In this document: piece by piece, positions 4,314 through 5,452 of the stretch
Layout of the letters: every line of letters begins with the position of its first letter
Numbering within the stretch: the first letter of the stretch is position 1
Assembly: GCA_013331535.1 (NCBI GenBank)
Contig: DUGF01000002.1
Location: 392 to 5,843, forward strand
Source of the DNA: Microcaldota archaeon
GTDB lineage: Archaea; Micrarchaeota; Micrarchaeia; Anstonellales; Bilamarchaeaceae
DNA length: 5,452 nucleotides
Reading direction: 5' to 3'
Notes under the pieces: generated by a model
Seen by the model: only the letters and a program-made list of their open reading frames with translations
Database searches by the model: none
What the model was told of the DNA's origin: nothing
Translations under genes and position numbers: made by a program

Positions 4314-5108
4314 ATGATTTCATCTCGTCTTTGGCATGTCGGATTATTTGGGATTTTATTTGTTTTAATTCTGGTGAACGTAGGGTTTGCGGATACTGTA
4401 GATACTGTAACTAGTTGTTCGGTTTCGGAGTCAGGGTATTCCATAGATATTAAAAACACAATAACTCTCATAAATTCCAGTGGAAAGGTCTGGACTATTG
4501 AAGACAAGTGTGCTGGTTCGGCTTCCGTGAAAGCCGCATTCTGTGATAATTCCGCTAATGAAAAATTTAGTATTAAATTTTTGGATTGTAGTGGTAAGGG
4601 TTACTCGTGCAAGGATGGTGCATGCGTGGCAGGAAAAAACAGCTGTTCTGATACTGATAACGGACAGGACTTGACTACAAAAGGCACTGTAACTGCCACT
4701 GGTGGAGACGGCAAAGTAAATACATCCACAGATTATTGTCCAGGCCTGAGTCCTTCAAAAACGGTTATAGAAATGTCTTGCAATGCTAACAACATGAATG
4801 TAACAACATGGTCTGACTGTCCTTCTGGAACATCATGCAAGGAAGGTGCATGCGTTGCACAAGTAACCAACACCTGTTCTGATAATGATCCAACCCAGGA
4901 TATAACAATAAAAGGAACCATGAGCGGAACCAATTCTTCCGGGGAATATTCTCAATATGATTTTTGTTCCGGTTCTGATTATATAAATCAATACGCTTGC
5001 AAATCTGACAACAGTGGAGGAGTCTACTCGCAATCAAAATGTTCATCTGGAACCTCATGCAAAGATGGCGCATGCGTAAAACCCGATTCAACCCCGGTGG
5101 CAAATTAA
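4314..5108 (+). CDS. Secreted cysteine-rich repeat protein, cut by an in-frame stop
   Basis: From the ATG at 4314 the product has 264 residues. The N terminus is a signal peptide: a short polar start with R5, a hydrophobic core from about 11 to 25 and a likely cleavage after GFA (24-26). Three repeats of about 70 residues follow, each with six cysteines: C35-C66-C77-C92-C99-C104, C111-C142-C156-C169-C175-C180 and C188-C218-C229-C243-C249-C254. Each repeat ends with an SCK-(D/E)-GACV motif, and the later two begin CSD(T/N)D. Cysteines are probably disulfide-bonded outside the cell. N-glycosylation sequons occur at N54, N136, N162 and N207. Six-cysteine repeats of this style are familiar in archaeal surface proteins, but their ligand is unknown. 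The frame stops at TAA in a Pro/Thr linker, although the next repeat continues in frame, so this is probably an N-terminal portion of a longer protein. A 5' extension to 4155 is unlikely because it would overlap the hairpin unit and the TATA box. Confidence 0.8.
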   Translation: MISSRLWHVGLFGILFVLILVNVGFADTVDTVTSCSVSESGYSIDIKNTITLINSSGKVWTIEDKCAGSASVKAAFCDNSANEKFSIKFLDCSGKGYSCKDGACVAGKNSCSDTDNGQDLTTKGTVTATGGDGKVNTSTDYCPGLSPSKTVIEMSCNANNMNVTTWSDCPSGTSCKEGACVAQVTNTCSDNDPTQDITIKGTMSGTNSSGEYSQYDFCSGSDYINQYACKSDNSGGVYSQSKCSSGTSCKDGACVKPDSTPVAN

Positions 5109-5452
5109 ACTCCGGTTGGGGATGGTTCCTCAACACCAGCAGTAACCTGCAAGCTTCAGAACTCCCCTGCAAGCTCATCAAAGAAAAATACAGTTACATG
5201 CACTGACGGCCTTAGCGTGACAGACTATTGCCTTGACACTAAAAAAGTTGTGGATTATTCGGTGTCAAAAAACAAGCTTGTAAACAAAACCATCAAATGC
5301 TCTACGGGTAAATCCTGCAAGGATGGTGCATGTGTGAAATCATCATCAGGTGATGAGGGTGCGGGTTTATCATGCACTGATTCAGATGGTGGGATTTCAA
5401 CAGCAATAAAAGGTTCAATCTCATACAAAGAGATGTTTGCAACCGAGCCAAC
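5109..5452 (+). pseudogene. In-frame continuation of the surface protein beyond the TAA (runs off window)
   Basis: In the same frame as the upstream gene, 114 codons are open to the window end. They encode a linker (TPVGDGSSTPAV), a fourth six-cysteine repeat ending SCKDGACV, and the start of a fifth (CTDSDGG). There is no new signal peptide and no early ATG; the first Met is close to the window end. Translation therefore depends on read-through, or the TAA is a recent nonsense change or an assembly error. One C-to-T change (CAA to TAA) would explain it. The C terminus, and any membrane anchor, lie outside the window. Confidence 0.7.

Noticed and set aside
4786..5181. Minus-strand ORFs opposite the surface protein
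   Set aside because: They arise from antisense reading of the repeats; the plus frame has the signal peptide, cysteine pattern and promoter.

Overview
The window looks archaeal. Genes are preceded by TATA boxes of the TTTATAAA or TTTAAATA type, with Shine-Dalgarno sequences of the GGTGA type or a leaderless layout. Oligo-T tracts follow several genes, and the protein set (a compact glutamate-type dehydrogenase, an AAA ATPase with a DUF4143-like end, a cysteine-repeat exported protein) is familiar from archaea. A DPANN-type lineage is possible, but that is inference from protein style, not a placement.

Layout. Positions 1-175 hold the right-hand part of a non-coding hairpin array. Positions 176-532 hold no convincing gene, only two short protein-like open stretches on the minus strand that may be a decayed gene. 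Three minus-strand genes follow, each with its own promoter signals: a Glu/Leu/Phe/Val dehydrogenase (533-1636), an AAA ATPase (1911-3200) and a small four-helix membrane protein (3377-3730). Positions 3850-4168 hold a second, longer hairpin array. A plus-strand gene for a secreted cysteine-rich repeat protein starts at 4314. Its frame is broken by one TAA at 5106-5108, yet the same repeat continues in frame to the window end.

The most unusual content is the pair of hairpin arrays. Positions 1-175 align with 3994-4168 without a gap. The left 24 bases and an inner 36-base block are identical. The 62 bases between them are almost unrelated in sequence, yet both copies fold there into two hairpins of nearly the same size at nearly the same places. 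Hairpins in the long array mostly follow each other every 26-30 bases, usually with 4-base loops and perfect Watson-Crick stems. Each array ends in a 62-base unit bounded by 11-13 base inverted repeats. This points to a structure-driven element of unknown function: a recombination substrate, a mobile element or a structured RNA.

The genes show no obvious shared pathway. The dehydrogenase is metabolic, the ATPase is of the often mobile, multi-copy kind, and the exported protein belongs at the cell surface. The minus-strand block lies between two hairpin arrays in the same orientation, so it could behave as one unit in recombination, but nothing proves that.
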